Source of the DNA: Perca fluviatilis
Taxonomy: Eukaryota; Chordata; Actinopteri; Perciformes; Percidae
DNA length: 64,000 nucleotides
Reading direction: 5' to 3'
NCBI RefSeq assembly: GCF_010015445.1
Contig: NC_053134.1
Coordinates: forward strand, 5,442,636-5,506,635
Shown: piece after piece, positions 46,273 through 58,831 of the stretch
Numbering within the stretch: position 1 is the stretch's first letter
Layout: every line of letters starts with the position of its first letter
Translations under genes and position numbers: made by a program
Notes under the pieces: generated by a model
Told to the model about the DNA's origin: nothing
Seen by the model: only the letters and a program-made list of their open reading frames with translations
Database searches by the model: none

Positions 46273-47487
46273 TGACCCTGCAAGATCTCCAGTCTTTACA
46301 TAGTATGACTTTAATGTTAGATGTGAGAGGATTGTCTTTAGATGTGAGACGGTGTCAGACTTTAGTCTTTGCAAAGTCTGTTCAGAGTCTTCTAGTGTAT
46401 GGTAAGCATTAGCAGAATGATAATCGTTAATTTACAAATACAGAAAATGTGAGAGCCAGAGTTTTGGCAGATTACATGGCAGACACGTGAAATATTACCA
46501 AAGAAAAAATAAGGACACAGTTTGGAAAGGATACAAAGTGTCAGAAAAGAGACTTCAATAGGAAACACAGAAGCGTTAAATTCCTCATTGTCACCATTGC
46601 TCAGAATTAGTCGGGAACTGTCGCCAGTTAACACAACATGAATGAATGAATGAATGAAAGAACATCTCTGCTGCCTACCAGGAAAACACACTGTCAGTGT
46701 CTTTTCAACTCGATGCCACTTCTTTGTCTGCTCTTCAACTCCCTTCAAAGAAAATGACAAAACCAACTCCACTGTCATCTTTCTGGCCCCACGTTGCCAA
46801 AAGTGGCAACCCTAATTTCACTCAGCACTCCTCTTCATAATACTCTCTATCTGCAGCGTCTTCCTGTTCGCACTCTTGTCTATACACAAATCACACAGAC
46901 CTAACAGCGGTGTGAACACACACTCCTCTGTTGTCCTAATGGCAGCATTCTGTTGAAGGGGTGATTGAATTAGGCTGGGTGCTGATTGCTCGGCACATTG
47001 ATTAATGCTGCCTGCTGCGCTTGAGTGCGTCACGGCACTCATGGAGTCCTGCTGCTGAATGCCAATAAGATACCATCCACGGGAACAATATCAACATGAA
47101 CAACTCACCATATTTGAGCAGATGCATGTCAGCTCCTAATTGAGCTCACATTTAAACTCCGTGCATGTAGGGATAGACCGATAGCCGGTAGTGAAGCTAA
47201 TGAATCCCGATAGTCAGGGTGCGATTTTGATCACGCACAACAAAACATGCAATTAATAAATCCCCCTTTCAATACCTGGATATAGTGCCACTCGGCCAGC
47301 CATGCCAAAACACTTAAATATTCAACATTCAATGAAAAATAATTTCAAAATGAAATAGCACAACTTTGCGGCGAAAACAAAAATACCTTCACCCAGGAAA
47401 CGCTCGTTCGTTCCTCGGGGAGTGTTTTAGTCCACGCCACAGTCTTTTTTTCTAAACTTAAATATTCGTTTTGGTGCCTAAACTTAA
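46273..47487. other. Gene-free stretch
   Basis: The minus-strand open frame 46392-46778 (128 codons) shows no domain. GTAGGGATAGACCGATAG at 47167 looks like a lone hAT end. TTTTGGTGCCTAAACTTAAC at 47468 pairs with a reverse-complement relative near 13640-13720. Confidence 0.45.
46630..46656. repeat. (GAAT)n microsatellite
   Basis: About six tetranucleotide units. Confidence 0.9.
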
Positions 47488-47495
47488 CTGTCAAC

Positions 47496-47927
47496 TAGGG
47501 CTGTGTTCGATTGAAGAAATTCTTAATCGACTAACACTCATTCAATTGTATCGACTAATCGATTAGTTGATTTAATCGACAGATCTGTAAATCTGAGTTT
47601 CTCCGCAAAGAGTTATGCAAAAGGATGCATATATTGAATAAGATAATGCCTCCTTTGCATATTTAAACAACATTTCAGAAAACGTGTAATACAACAAATA
47701 ATTGCCTTAATGAAAGTAATTAAAGTAGGTTTCACGGTGATATCTATTAGGTAAAATGTCAACCCTTAATTCTTGTGTTTACCAGAGATGTGCTCGTACG
47801 TTTCTTGGAAATAAGTCATTCAGCATGAAAATAGCATCAAACATGACTAATCGACTAAAGAAATCTAAGTTGACTAAGACCAAAACGACCGATTAGTCGA
47901 CTAATCGACTAAGAGGGAGCAGCCCTA
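47496..47927. mobile_element. hAT element (TAGGGCTG family), copy 2
   Basis: It begins TAGGGCTGTGTTCGATTGAA and ends GAGGGAGCAGCCCTA. The flanks CTGTCAAC (47488-47495) and CTGTCATC (47928-47935) match at 7 of 8 positions. The ends carry repeated TCGACTAATCGATTAGT motifs. 432 bp, non-coding. Confidence 0.92.
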
Positions 47928-50095
47928 CTGTCATCGTCGCATGACGCTCACTTTCTCTGGCTAAACTCCACCACCATGGCCCCTGAAAGGACCGTCATCT
48001 GGCGGTGCCCGTGCTGCGGAGATTGGCTCAAAAATAAAATGTCTTACATTACCGATATATTAGCACCTCACAAAGATTTTATAGCAAACAGTTTCCTACT
48101 TACACTTCCAACAGACATGTAGCAACATTATCCCATTGGCGACATGCCTCTGTCCACCCAATGAAAGAAGTCCAACAGCAGAGGGCTTATGTATTGCATT
48201 GTATTTTAAAATCAGCGTTTTCCACACTGAGAACAATAAAACACCATTAATATCTGAATTTTAACCCTGCTGCACGTAACAACAGTGCAACACAATAAAG
48301 CACATAGGTTTGAGTCAGCATTCTCAAAGGTTGGAAGCAGTTCAGGACAGTTTAATGTCTGTGGATGGAGCCACCAGAGGGATGGGAGGGAGGGAGAGGG
48401 AGGGAGGTGTTCCCCAAAACGCCCTCCTCTCTCTGACTTTCTCACTCTCTTTCCTCTCTCCTTCCTCTCTCAGGCCTGGGGCCTTGCCACGGCGAGCGAG
48501 GGAATGGGAACGGACGGGAAAGAAAACACACAAGAACAACATTACGGCTCTGCCTCACGCTTCCTGTTGGCCCTTCCCCGTGTCATTTCCTGTTTGAAGT
48601 GTGCAGCTTTTTTGGCCAATTTGACTTTGGCCAGAGTTCCAGTGGCCTTCACAGCTAGTGAGATGTCGTGCTATGAAAGTTTCCACCTCACAACGAAATG
48701 TTCTATTCAAAAGCTCACTCACATTTTGGTCTAAAACTCAAACAAACAAACCTGTTTGATGATCTTTATTCCGGGTAAATGTCCTCACATAAAAAACAAT
48801 ATATGCAGTATAGACATACAATATAATCAAAAAAAGTGCATCACAGCAAATTTCCAATCCAATCCAACTTTATTTATAAAGCACATTTTAAAACAACAGA
48901 GTTGAGCCAAAGTCCTGCACAGTCAAAAATCAAAAGCAGTCCCAGTACTAGAGACATGATATTACATGTAAATTAATGAAAAAATAAATAAATAAATAAA
49001 TATGTCATTACCCTTCTCTCTCCCCTTTCAAGTCTAAGCTGTCCTATCAACAATAAAGGCCTAAAAAAATGCCACACACACAAAAAAAAGCAGATGGGGA
49101 CACAATTCAAACATTTTTGAAAAATTCACTTTTTGAGATAAAATTCTGAAATTTTGCACATCAAATCTACAGTGATCTTTGAATGTTGTGAATTTTTTTG
49201 CATGAAGACCAAAGATTTAGTTTGGAAGAAATTGCAGTATTCGTTTACACTACTGTATGCAGTAAAATGTTTTAATGCACTGTGGGCTCGTGGCAAATTT
49301 GTGGAGGACAGTCGCAGTTGTTAAGAACACATTAGCTGAATAGAGGCATCAATCCAAACTATATTTTGCCATCATGATGGTATGCTTTCCAAATGCAACT
49401 GATAAAAAAACAAACATCTCAATTCATAATAAAGCAGAGCACACTCCTCTTAAAGGAGGACACATACAAATACTCACATTTTTTTAAAGAAATAAATGGG
49501 AGAAACCTGAAGAAGAGCTACAGAGGAGGGGTCCCTCCAGGACGTACAAACATGCAATAGAAAGACACATAGCAGCAGTAGAATTTCACTGCTTCCAATT
49601 AACCCATTCAATTAGATTGCCAAAACACTAATTAGGAATTTTTAAGCTAAATTGCCAAAAATGGATTGGTTCCACCTTCTTAAATGTGAATACTTTTCCC
49701 CCCTTATAAATGGGTTTTTAACTGTTGCTCGGACAGAACAATACACTTATATATTTCAGTGAGGGATCTGGAAAACTACATGAAAATCAATTTTGTAAAA
49801 TAATAAGTCAGTTGCAGACCTATAAATAAACATTAAGCGTATATCAAATATGGTTTCAGTTATTTCTTTCCTTCTAATGTTTGAATGGCAAAATAAACAT
49901 GGAATAAATAAAGCAGTAAATGCTCTAGAGTTTAAACAAAACACTCCAAACATAGCCTGAACCAAAGTCCAATAAATCAGTCTGCTTGGGGCTCCACATT
50001 AAGGGCCAGACCTCTCCCAGGCCTGCGTAACCCAGCCTCCCAGCAAACAGGCCTGATCAGATTCAGTAGCTTCTATAGAGACATTAGAGAGACAT

Positions 50096-50097
<2 letters not shown>
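47928..50097. other. Gene-free stretch with repeat tails
   Basis: It holds an ACTTTATTTATAAAGCAC phrase (48868), an (AAAT)n run near 48977-48998 and a SINE tail at 49010-49070 (CTCTCTCCCCTTTCAAGTCT, AATAAAGGCCTAAAA). Open frames around 48285-48734 overlap in several frames without a domain. No gene is supported. Confidence 0.5.

Positions 50098-50141
<44 letters not shown>
50098..50141. repeat. (GT)n microsatellite
   Basis: About 22 units. Confidence 0.96.
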
Positions 50142-50143
<2 letters not shown>

Positions 50144-50449
50144 TATTATTTACAAGGCGACGGTATACAAACAGCTGGTGAAGCAGCATAGGACCGAGGC
50201 CGAGCAGAAGAAGCGGGGTGTTTGACGTAAGCAGCGGCAGACAGCTGAAGATCTACAACGACCCAGTCCCGGTGACTGCGACACCAGCGTGGGAGTCAAC
50301 GAATATTACCCACAATGCTCCACACTCACCCTCTCCATCCCTCTCACACACACACACACACATTCATACATCACGCAGTCAATCAGGTGTTTCCCGCTTG
50401 ACATTGGACGACAGGGTGTGTGTCGTTTATCACAGGTTGACGGGCGGTC

Positions 50450-50453
<4 letters not shown>

Positions 50454-50522
<69 letters not shown>
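50454..50522. repeat. (GT)n microsatellite
   Basis: About 34 units. Confidence 0.96.
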
Positions 50523-50524
<2 letters not shown>

Positions 50525-50625
50525 GTCATTAACACTTGATCTGAAGACACAACAATGACATCATGCATCATGTTTTGGCAGGTTTGTGTGTTTTATGGGA
50601 CAACCTGTGCTATGTGTTGTATGTG

Positions 50626-50627
<2 letters not shown>

Positions 50628-50672
<45 letters not shown>
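50628..50672. repeat. (GT)n microsatellite
   Basis: About 22 units. Three GT arrays fall within 600 bp here. Confidence 0.96.
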
Positions 50673-50675
<3 letters not shown>

Positions 50676-51196
50676 CTCTATGAAAGGATCACTAAATTGT
50701 TCAGTAAAAGACACTGGGTACTTCTTCAGCTTGGTACGCGCCATGAACCAAATCGTTCGCTCTAATTACAGAATATGTCTTGTCACTTGTGTACCATGCT
50801 GTTAGCAACACAACAGGTTTACAAACAAGCAAAACACACCTTATCTCTGGATATTTTTAGCATTTAGACACAGCAGAACTTGCTGGAAAATTTCTCTGTT
50901 TTTAGTAGATTTGGACACGTGTCTTCGTTTTTTTCTAACACTTTTTTTTTACAGCAGAACACATACTGATAGCTAACAGCTCCAGCTAACATGACACAGC
51001 AACTTCCAGTGAAAAACGATAGCTAGGTCCTCAGGTAACCCCAATAAGTTACCGTTAGCAAAACGGCACTAGAGCCGACATTTTTCAAAATAAATCAAAA
51101 GAAAGTAAATCGTTTGTTTTCCCAGTTTACTGAAAACTCGGAATAGCTTTGGCAGCGTTTTATTGTCGTGCGTTAGCTTAAACATGCTAGTTGAAG

Positions 51197-51430
51197 CCCT
51201 AGCGTGACGCATTTTTATGGAACCCACGGCAGTTCTAGGCAAGACCCCGCCCTACGAAGCAGCCTGATTGGTTGGTGGTTAGGCATTTACTTTGAGCAGT
51301 TAAGGTTTGGACACAAATCGTGTTCCGTTACCTCGCGCGAGCATGGACTCCTGGTTAATCGTAGCGCACAAACGCTATTGAAGGGCAGGTATTGTCTAGA
51401 ACTAGGGTTCCATAATGACGCTAGTGTGAC
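51197..51430. mobile_element. Small inverted-repeat element (MITE-like)
   Basis: The left arm CTAGCGTGACGC...TATGGAACCC...AGTTCTAGGCAAGACC and the right arm ATTGTCTAGAACTAGGGTTC...CATAATGACGCTAG are imperfect inverted repeats of about 50 bp around a 130-bp core. No target duplication is clear. Confidence 0.6.
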
Positions 51431-51661
51431 CCATGACCTGTGTCTCCGTTTTAACACCTACTAATGAATTGTCCGGTTTTTCTTTCAGTTTCTCCTTGTT
51501 TTATATAGCAAATGTTACTATTGTATATCTTTTGGAATTTTTATTTTTTAACTTCAACCTGCCTAATGGACTACAGATGGAAATTAGCCCCCGGGCTACA
51601 ATCTGGCATTTTCACGTGTACTGCTGTACATGTTCATCAATGTGCATTGTCCTGAAATAAT

Positions 51662-51957
51662 TATGGCTGTGCTCGATTGAAGAAATTCTTAGTCGACTAA
51701 CACTCATTCAATTGTATGGACTAATCGATTAGTTGACTTAATCAACAGATCTGTAAATCTGAGTTTCTCCGCAAAGAGTCATGCAAAAGCACCACTTTAA
51801 TTCTTGTGTTTACCAGAGATGTGCTCGTGCGTTTCTTGGAAATAAGTTATTCAGCATGAAAAAAGCATAAAACATGACTATCGACTAAAGAAATCTAAGT
51901 TGACTAAGACCAAAACAACCGATTAGTCGACTAATCGACTAAGAGGGAGCAGCCCTA
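51662..51957. mobile_element. hAT element (TAGGGCTG family), copy 3, perfect TSD
   Basis: It starts TATGGCTGTGCTCGATTGAA and ends GAGGGAGCAGCCCTA. GAAATAAT is duplicated exactly on both sides (51654-51661 and 51958-51965). At 296 bp it is a shorter, internally deleted version of the copy at 47496-47927, in the same orientation. Confidence 0.93.
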
Positions 51958-51965
51958 GAAATAAT

Positions 51966-53159
51966 ACAATTTTAAAAAATAAAGACCTACTGTTAACAGA
52001 TAAACCATTTCTTTCTCTTGCATTACTTTAAAACACACAGAACTTTGATACTGAAACTGTGATATGCATCCAGTGAGTTTGCATAATCTTACACTTGTAG
52101 TGTACAACAACAGATTGATTTTTAATAACATATTTAACAGGATAGCATTGAGATGGAGCAAAAGAGTCAAACATGAAATCTGGGTGAATTCACACCAGCT
52201 CTCAAAACACATTAAAAAGGCATTAGAAGCCCCACATTCAAACACAGCAAAGCTTTCTTCATTGTACAAGATCTCATCTGTCTGAAGTCCAGACATTATG
52301 TATTGATGAACTCAACCCTCTGAACGGGAAGGCCGCCACCGCCGCCGCCAATAACAGCAGCTCGGCTCACCATGGCAACTAAATACAAAGAGGCCATTAA
52401 AAGCTTGTGACGAGGCAATGTCATAACTTCTGAGTGCATGTGTGCGACGGAGAAAGCGACAGAGACATCTGTGTGGGTTTGTATCTAATTTTCCTGGTGC
52501 AATCATCTCGCTTAAAATATCATTGAGTATCCAAAAAGTTCTTCTTTCTTCTCCATAAGTGGAGTCTGTGGTCAGCACAGAGCAGCTTCTGGTATTTCTA
52601 AATCTTAGCAGTTTTATCATCCTCTGGAAAAACTCAGTACCCAGTTGGTTTAAAATGAGTGAAGCCCGTTTAAAACAATGCAACAGGCTGAATATTTAAG
52701 ATCCAGCTTCAGCCGTTCAAACTTAATTTGACCAAAAGCTGCAGGGAACCACAGCTCTTTGCATACTATAAACCTGATATGAAAGTCAAATCGCTTTAGT
52801 TCATGGCAAATGTAATTTACTCGGTGAGTTGCTCTCTCCTTGCCTTATCTCTGCCAGTGTTCTCGGCCCGACAAGGATTCAAGTCTCACCCCTGCTCTTC
52901 AAAAGGAAACAAACGTGGTCTGCTGGGACATCAGAAATAAAGAGCAAAGGCCACACCACCCCTCTGTAAAGCCCAAGGTCCACTCCGAGCTGCATCATAT
53001 TGCTGGAAAACTTGATAAAAGTGCAGCCGTATGAAAAACTAGCTCGGCAGCGGTGAAATAATCAGGTGGCAGTGCTAACCATTTGTCAGCCGCAGCCAGC
53101 CGCAGCCAGCCGCAGCCAGCCGCAGCGCTGGCGATGAAAGAGGTATCAAAACTCTTCTT
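51966..53159. other. Gene-free stretch
   Basis: The minus-strand open frame at 52312-52683 (123 codons) lies in repeat-poor DNA but has no recognisable domain. A four-unit 10-bp tandem CAGCCGCAGC is at 53088-53127. Confidence 0.45.
53088..53127. repeat. 10-bp tandem repeat CAGCCGCAGC
   Basis: Four near-exact units. Confidence 0.92.
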
Positions 53160-53262
53160 CCATGGATAGCTCCGGTAGAGCGAGCGCCCATGTATAGAGG
53201 TTTCCCCCCTCTCTCTCCCCTTTCATTTCTTCAGCTGTCCTGTCACTAAAGGCCTAAAAATG
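53160..53262 (+). mobile_element. tRNA-derived SINE with the middle deleted
   Basis: GGATAGCTCCGGTAGAGCGA and GCGCCCATGTATAGAGGTTT form the tRNA-like head with A box. The B-box part is missing, and the text jumps to CCCCCCTCTCTCTCCCC, CAGCTGTCCTGTCAC and TAAAGGCCTAAAAATG, the body and tail. Compare 6953-7092 (head and body) and 58832-58915 (body and tail). Confidence 0.8.
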
Positions 53263-53363
53263 CTCCACTCATCGAGAGAAATCCATCCTATCAAAAATTC
53301 ATTATTGAAGCCCTGCAACTACAAACTTTGCAAAGAGGCTCTAGTCAGTTTGAAAGGATTTAT

Positions 53364-53734
53364 TAGACTGGGTAAACCCAGCCCGATCTGCCGGCGATTT
53401 GATTTCGCCCTGCAGCTCAGGCTGGAAACCTGTACATTTTTCTATCCTGCTTCCGTTACAAATCTGCGGGGACAAATCACAAACTGGCTTATCCACCTGG
53501 CACGCTATTGGCGGGTTTAATGACGATAGAGAAGCGACAGCAAGCAGCTTTTTGTTTACATTCAACATGGCGGCCACCGATGCGCAGCAACCCGTTGATG
53601 CCGCTGTCGCTGCAAAGTAAGTCACCCGGATCGTTGGTCTGATTGGTTGAAGGACTATCCAATTGCGTACAGAGTCATGTGAACTATGCCCATTGATCAC
53701 GCCTCTTGTGCAGCGGAGCAGACTCCCCAGACTA
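53364..53734. mobile_element. MITE (TAGACTGGG ends) related to 28470-29511
   Basis: It begins TAGACTGGG and ends CCCCAGACTA. It shares, in the opposite orientation, the blocks at 28577-28640 (GGTCTGATTGGTTGAAGGAC) and 29338-29380 (CAGCTTTTTGTTTACATTC). The flanking 9-mers do not match. Contains the ATG/donor unit at 53567-53616. Confidence 0.75.
53567..53616 (+). other. Possible residual transposon first exon (ATG to GTAAGT)
   Basis: TTCAACATGGCGGCCACCGA has a good start context. The frame (MAATDAQQPVDAAVAA) leads to AAA|GTAAGT, a near-consensus donor in phase 2. Because it sits inside a MITE, it may be the leftover 5' exon of the parent autonomous element. Chance is possible with only 50 nt. 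Confidence 0.35.
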
Positions 53735-53941
53735 ATGTTCAAACTTAAAAGATTGAGCTTGGTATGGTGATAGCCAGACTATAAGTTTAGTGTAATTCTA
53801 AAAAATAAACATTAAATAAAACATTAAATTGACTCTTTACCTTCTTAACAAGATGTAAAAGATTCCTGTTAAAGGAGGATTTTTGGGTGGAAGATACATT
53901 GTAGAAACCAAAAGAGAAGGCTGTTGCAGGGGTGTAACTTA

Positions 53942-54696
53942 TTAAAGGTCCTATGACGTGCTGCTTTTTGGATGCTTTTATATAGACCTTAGTGGTCCCC
54001 TAATACTGTATCTGAAGTCTCTTTTATATAGACCTTAGTGGTCCCCTAATACTGTATCTGAAGTCTCTTTTATATAGACCTTAGTTGTCCCCTAATACTG
54101 TATCTGAAGTCTCTTTTATATAGACCTTAGTGGTCCCCTAATACTGTATCTGAAGTCTCTTTTATATAGACCTTAGTGGTCCCCTAATACTGTATCTGAA
54201 GTCTCTTTTATATAGACCTTAGTTGTCCCCTAATACTGTATCTGAAGTCTCTTTTATATATACCTTAGTGGTCCCCTAATACTGTATCTGAAGTCTCTTT
54301 CCCAAAATTCAGCCTTGGTGCAGAATTACAGCCACTAGAGTCAGTCCCACAATGAGCTTTCCTTAGGATGTGCCATTTCTGTGTCGGTAGCTATTGAGGA
54401 GAGGTGGCTGAGGATGTGGCCTTGACCAACTGCCACTTTGCTCGTTTGAAAGCCATGATGTCTCTCTCTCATGGGTGGGCCAAATTCTCTGGGCGGGCAA
54501 AGCAGAGAAAGGGGAGGTAACCTTCCAGATCGGCCCATCTGAGCTTTCATTTTCTCAAAGACAGAGCAGGATACCCAGGGCTCGGTTTACACCTATCACC
54601 ATTTCTAGCCACTGGGGGACCATAGGCAGGCTTGGGGAACGCATATTAATGTTAAAAAACCTCAAAAGTGAAATTGTCATGCAATGGGACCTTTAA
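53942..54696. mobile_element. TTAA MITE with internal minisatellite (AAAGGTCCTATGAC end)
   Basis: TTAAAGGTCCTATGACGTGC at the left and GTCATGCAATGGGACCTTTAA at the right are imperfect inverted repeats ending in TTAA. The right half (54303-54696) is unique and non-coding; the left half is a 46-bp tandem array. Confidence 0.82.
53981..54302. repeat. 46-bp minisatellite, 7 units
   Basis: TATAGACCTTAGTGGTCCCC recurs at 53981, 54027, 54073, 54119, 54165, 54211 and 54257, exactly 46 bp apart. Two units (3 and 6) share TTAGTTGTCC instead of TTAGTGGTCC, which suggests a three-unit higher-order duplication. Confidence 0.97.
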
Positions 54697-55189
54697 GACT
54701 TTATAAGCCCTTTTTCAATGCAGGAAGTTAATGGAACTATGCCCACTTTGGGCTAGAATTTGGACTAAATTTGGGCACTGCTCAAGTAACGATACTAAAT
54801 CCAAGTTCAGGTTACGGGAAGCCTCAGGTTGGTAAATTCCTGTACTGATAAATGGCTCCAAGTTCACACCTACTACGGCAGGATGAGGTCACCACTAAAG
54901 ATTCCCAGTTTCCAGTAAGTGACAGTTTTCCACGATTTCACTGCGTCTTTACCAAATAATCCATGGAAAATCTTGTTACCTTTTGTTTGTAACAGGCAAC
55001 ATTTCTCTCTCTTAAATCTTAAATATACTGTACGGACACGCACAAAACATCCCATCACAACCCTTTTGGTTTATGGTTTTCCCACAAACCAGAAGAGGAC
55101 GACTCCAACGGGATCTGGTTTTAAATAAAAGTCCCATATATGGAAAAGCTGACATATAAATATGTTACGTGTTCAGTTATGTGGTGTAC

Positions 55190-55193
<4 letters not shown>

Positions 55194-55234
<41 letters not shown>
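55194..55234. repeat. (GT)n microsatellite
   Basis: About 20 units. Confidence 0.96.
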
Positions 55235-55239
<5 letters not shown>

Positions 55240-57376
55240 GCGTCTGTGTGTTAGAAAAATGATATCACTCACTGGTGGCCTCAGTGAGTAGAGGCAGATG
55301 CCCTGAGGATTTGTGGATCCATTTCCTACCGTGGCCCTGTTTACTGGGAGATGTAATCATATTCCAGCAGGGCTTCCTTCCTGTAAGCCCCCTGCCCCCC
55401 CCGCCCCATCCCCTCCTCCTGTAACTCAACACACAGACACACACCCACCGTGTCACCACAAACTTGACATCCGAGCATCATTCACCTCTGTCGGAAAGGA
55501 CTGAATATGCTGAGAGGGGAGGGTGGAAGAACTGCATTCCGCCACATAACTGACATCACATCGCACATATTTCACTCACAGCACACACTTACCAACGTTC
55601 ACTCGTCATGGAACACAGACTGGCAATAATTAAAATTAAACAGGGAGGTGGAACGTGGTGGAAAACTAGAGAGAAAGGAGGACAGAGTAGACTGACAAGA
55701 GAAAGAGAGTGAAAGAGATGGAGGCGACGCCATCACTTCTAACAGCATAGAAAGAAAAGGCATAAAATGCTTTCAAGTGAAATATTCTGAGTTCAGTTCT
55801 ATTCCCAGTTGGCAAGAATGTGTTGATCAAAGCTGCACGAGGACAAGTTATCTTTTTGAGAAAATACACTTATGAATGCAGAGGAGAACAGAACGCCATC
55901 CGGATGGAGAGAGATGGTTTTAAAATCTCTGCACGGACCCAAAATTACATTCTGGCATTGGCCGCTTGATTTCCAGCAAACAGTGGACACCATAGTGTCC
56001 AAGTTCAAGGGCCTTGCACCATTCAGAGAAAGCTTGACCTACCAAATCACCACATCTAATACTCTTATGATAACTTTTGGTATAAAGCACAACACTTAAG
56101 GTATTAAACCAATGTGGTTTTTTTTTTACATAGAGTTGCAGGATTTGTTTGTATTAAAAGAATAGAAGAATACTTCGCACATCTATTTCACAAGACCGAT
56201 GCGTAGGAGAGTAGGTTAGAAGATGCCCCTACACCAATGTGAAAATACATTTATTCGTAGAATTTCGTTGCTAGACCTATATCAGATAAGGTCTAGCACC
56301 GAAACCTCGCAAATACATGTATAGACAGTGTGTAGGAGTTTGGTTGCAACTTTGGTATTAAAAAGGAGCATACCATTTTGTTTTGGTGCAAGTTTAAGCT
56401 AATTCTATAGTTTGTTGTGTTCATGGAACTGCTGACCCTCTTCAAAACATGCTCAGTGTCTTCACTCTTGACCCGAGAAACAGTTGACGAAAGGATTGGG
56501 CATCGAGAACTGGTTCCAACTTGAAATCGTTTCAAAAATTGATGATCATAGATTCCAAATTTAAGATTCTCAAGTTTTTGTTTCCGTAGCAGCTAGGCGC
56601 TTGTTTTGTCGCAGCCATTGAGCACAGTAACCGGCGCAGTAAAGTGTGGCTGAAAAAGCACGGTAGCTGGTAGCTGTTCTGGGGCTTTTGATTGTTCGCC
56701 ATCTTAGAGGTAGGCACTACTAAATGGACCTTGTGGCAACTTTGTTTTGTCAACAGCCGTTTCCACAGTCAAGAATGGACTTTCAATCTCAAATTTTAAG
56801 CCAACATGGGCAGGGATTCTTGCCAGTGCCCAGAAAAATAGAAAATTGACCATCAATAATCCAAACTGGGCAATCTGTGTCTGCAGAGGAAGTTTGTGTG
56901 CTACAGTTGAACGCTCCAGATCAGCTACTGAATGGAACTTGCATTGTTTGGTCAACATAATGTAGAGTATTGAATTTGTTTCAAAGCAGTCATTGGCTCC
57001 CATTCATTTTTGAAAATAACGGAGCAGACTCCTGAAATTTGAAGCCTTAAAATACTACAGCACGGTTGGCAAAATGGTAAGAAGCAATGGTCCAAATTAC
57101 TGCCATTTGCAGCTGCCATCAGCAATGCTGAGAAGATAACTGATTGTTTCTGCTTAATAGTGAATTTTTTCCTTCTGCTTTGGTGGTATATGAAATCTCG
57201 GTGTCATGCCGATAAAGCAGCCAGCGGAACAAATTGAATACTGGGTAATAAAGGAGGGAGAAGTCGTGGTAACAACCACACTAAGTAGCATTGTGGGAGT
57301 AAACATCTCCGACTTGATGACCATTTTGCTACTGCGGTGACACTACACTGTTCATAAAGTCTTGTGTGTGTCTCCT

Positions 57377-57418
57377 GGAGGCTGCCTCTAGTGGGACATT
57401 ACACTAGAGACAGCCTCC
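57377..57418. other. Short near-perfect hairpin
   Basis: GGAGGCTGCCTCTAGTG, an 8-base spacer, then CACTAGAGACAGCCTCC: a 17-bp stem with one mismatch. It is too short for a typical miRNA precursor and has no T-run for a Pol III product. Confidence 0.7.
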
Positions 57419-58831
57419 ACTAATCAATTTCCTTTCTGCGGGACACCTTAGATGTGGATCTGACACAGTGGCATCAATGAAACAGCATGTCATAAAAACC
57501 TAGCCTAATCTTAATCCTTAATCCTTCATTCAAGTTCAAATTCACAGCACGCTCAGGGCGACAATTCCTTAAAGAGGAGGAAGCGCGGCAGGCCAATAAA
57601 CCTGCCCAACCCGTGGAACAACAACACACTGAAACGGTCCTCTTTCCTCAGGTGCTTTTCCGAATAAACAGATCTTTTCTAGTAATTAGCCTTGAGTCAT
57701 TCTGTGGGCAGAGAGGCTCTAACTATCTGGAGCCGGTGTGAAGTAAGACGACACATTTCACACCAGGAGATGTGTCATCATCACTTCAGGGCTAAAGGGT
57801 TTAACGGCTAGAAAAACACACAAGAACAAATGCTGCCTTCAAGTGCTGTCAAAAATGGGGTATTATCGACTGAGGAGCAAACACAAACAAAGCAAAGTAA
57901 TAGTACACAGGCTTGAGCAACTCTGAAATTTCCGTGATACTCCAGATGTTAAGTGCCTCTTACACAACAAACGTGCTGCTTCAGTTCCATTATAGACAAC
58001 TAGAGAAAACCAAATCATAGTTTAATACTGTACCAGTTTTGTTATTATTTTCAGGTACTGGAAAACGTACTGTATGTTTTCAATTCAATTTTCGTAAAAA
58101 AAACTAACAAAAAAAACATTGAAAACGTAAAGCATGGAAAGCGTAAAAAAGCTTCTACAGAGCCCAAAAAAATTGTTAAATAACAGAAAATGTTCTGTAT
58201 TTTTACCGTAGCTACAGACAACATTTCGGTTTTTAGTTACATAGTCCAGGTAATGAGCTGTCAGAACTTTTTGCTTGTGTGTATGCTTGTGTTAAGCACT
58301 TTCCAAGGGAATGAATGTAAACCAGGTTGTAGCTGGAAACCTGCATGCTAAGACGACTATTAAAACATATTGCAGGTCTAGCAGCTGGGAGCTCTGTGGC
58401 TAAGCTAACAATGCTAGACAGGCCAGCAGATGGAGGCCAGATGAGGCTTTGAAGAGGAGATAATTATCCTGCACCGCACCCAGACACTGTGTGCCCAGCA
58501 CACCGCCCAATGACATCAATCTTCTTCTGACAGGGAGATGAAGGAAGTGCGTGGGTGTGTGTGAGTGCACGTGCCGTTATAGGTGAAGGACAGGTGAGAA
58601 GATTGGAGCAAACCGCCCATGCCTGCGCACGCTGCCCTCAATTGCTCTTCAAAACCTCCTACTTGTGAGCTCAGAAGTCGTAAAGTACGACTTACATCAC
58701 ATTTCAAGGCTCTTTTTGGAGAATAAAAACAACATGGACATGCAATTGTTTGAGTCAATTAATTGTACAGCAAAAACATTTTGAAAGTACCAAAAAGTTA
58801 AAAATGTCTGGAAGACATGATTTCTATTCCA

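Larger units (their letters stand above)
54697..58831. other. Gene-free stretch
   Basis: Apart from one GT array and the hairpin, no exon, RNA or transposon end is supported. Open frames at 55265-55504, 55872-56099 and 56704-57003 show no domain. Confidence 0.5.

Noticed and set aside
48285..48734. 149-codon open frame as a gene
   Set aside because: Frames are open on both strands because of low-complexity purine/pyrimidine runs; no domain and no splice structure.
52312..52683. 123-codon minus-strand frame as a gene
   Set aside because: It shows no familiar domain and no exon boundaries; length alone is compatible with chance at this window size.
53981..54302. CRISPR-like array of seven repeats
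   Set aside because: Contiguous 46-bp units without spacers; minisatellite.
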